Source: an uncultured Eubacteriales bacterium
GTDB lineage: Bacteria; Bacillota_A; Clostridia; Christensenellales; Aristaeellaceae
NCBI GenBank assembly: GCA_902766515.1
Contig: CACXEB010000188.1
Location: forward strand, 1-5,302
DNA length: 5,302 nucleotides
Direction of reading: 5' to 3'
Shown one piece after another: positions 5,225-5,302 of the stretch. Within the stretch, counting starts at the first letter, position 1. Each line of letters begins with the position of its first letter. A model generated the notes under the pieces. That model was not told the DNA's origin, searched no databases, and was given only the letters and a program-made list of their open reading frames with translations. The translations under genes and the position numbers were made by a program.

Positions 5225-5302
5225 TCACTGGTCACTCCCGTCTTTCCAGAAGAGAAAGTAGGGCCGCTCAAAGCAGTCCTGCTCGATCTCGGAAAAGTCG
5301 GC
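5225..5302 (-). CDS. C-terminal end of a convergent gene, cut by the window edge
   Basis: Reading the minus strand from the window edge, one frame stays open for 25 codons and closes with TGA at 5225-5227. The peptide contains FSEIEQDCFERPYFLFWK and ends DGSDQ. Its composition is well balanced, with aromatics, acidic and basic residues as in a real folded protein, and the codons match the GC-favoured usage of the other two genes. I do not recognise the family from so short a piece. The gene would converge on the secreted protein gene, with the 220-nt gap holding the hairpins described above. It could still be a chance open frame, because only 78 nt are visible. Confidence 0.55.
   Translation of the reverse strand, partial: ADFSEIEQDCFERPYFLFWKDGSDQ

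Overview
The window looks like chromosomal DNA from a GC-rich, probably gut-associated Clostridia-type Firmicute. This is inferred from strong AGGAGG ribosome binding sites at canonical spacing, a GC-rich but AT-tolerant codon choice, and an extracellular protein that opens with the 'TGHxYGxWT...TC...CxxCG' repeats often seen in secreted proteins of gut Clostridia. No taxonomic marker gene is present, so this placement is tentative.

Layout: positions 1-340 hold no convincing gene. They form a repeat-rich, hairpin-rich intergenic segment: two copies of a bipartite repeat, a nested stem-loop structure, then a pure pyrimidine tract. A weak extended -10 promoter and a strong ribosome binding site lead into a 592-residue glycoside hydrolase family 20 protein (405-2183, +) that lacks a signal peptide and is therefore probably cytoplasmic. 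After 76 nt without a visible terminator comes a 914-residue secreted protein (2260-5004, +). It has a signal peptide, cysteine-containing 'GHxYGxW' repeats, four DUF11/DUF7507-like beta-sandwich repeats and two tandem alpha-helical modules at the C-terminus. A strong hairpin (5024-5055) follows it, then a second compact multi-hairpin element (5092-5156) and degenerate CTGTC repeats. The last 78 bases read as the C-terminal end of a convergent gene on the minus strand (5225-5302).

How the parts work together: the two plus-strand genes are close, co-oriented and may be co-transcribed. The first should trim terminal amino-sugar residues inside the cell. The second looks like an exported modular surface or extracellular protein of unknown function. 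A functional link between them is only a guess. The most distinctive observations are the duplicated C-terminal module of the secreted protein, whose two copies align without gaps over 103 residues with identical Cys spacing, and the two structured non-coding elements flanking the gene pair.
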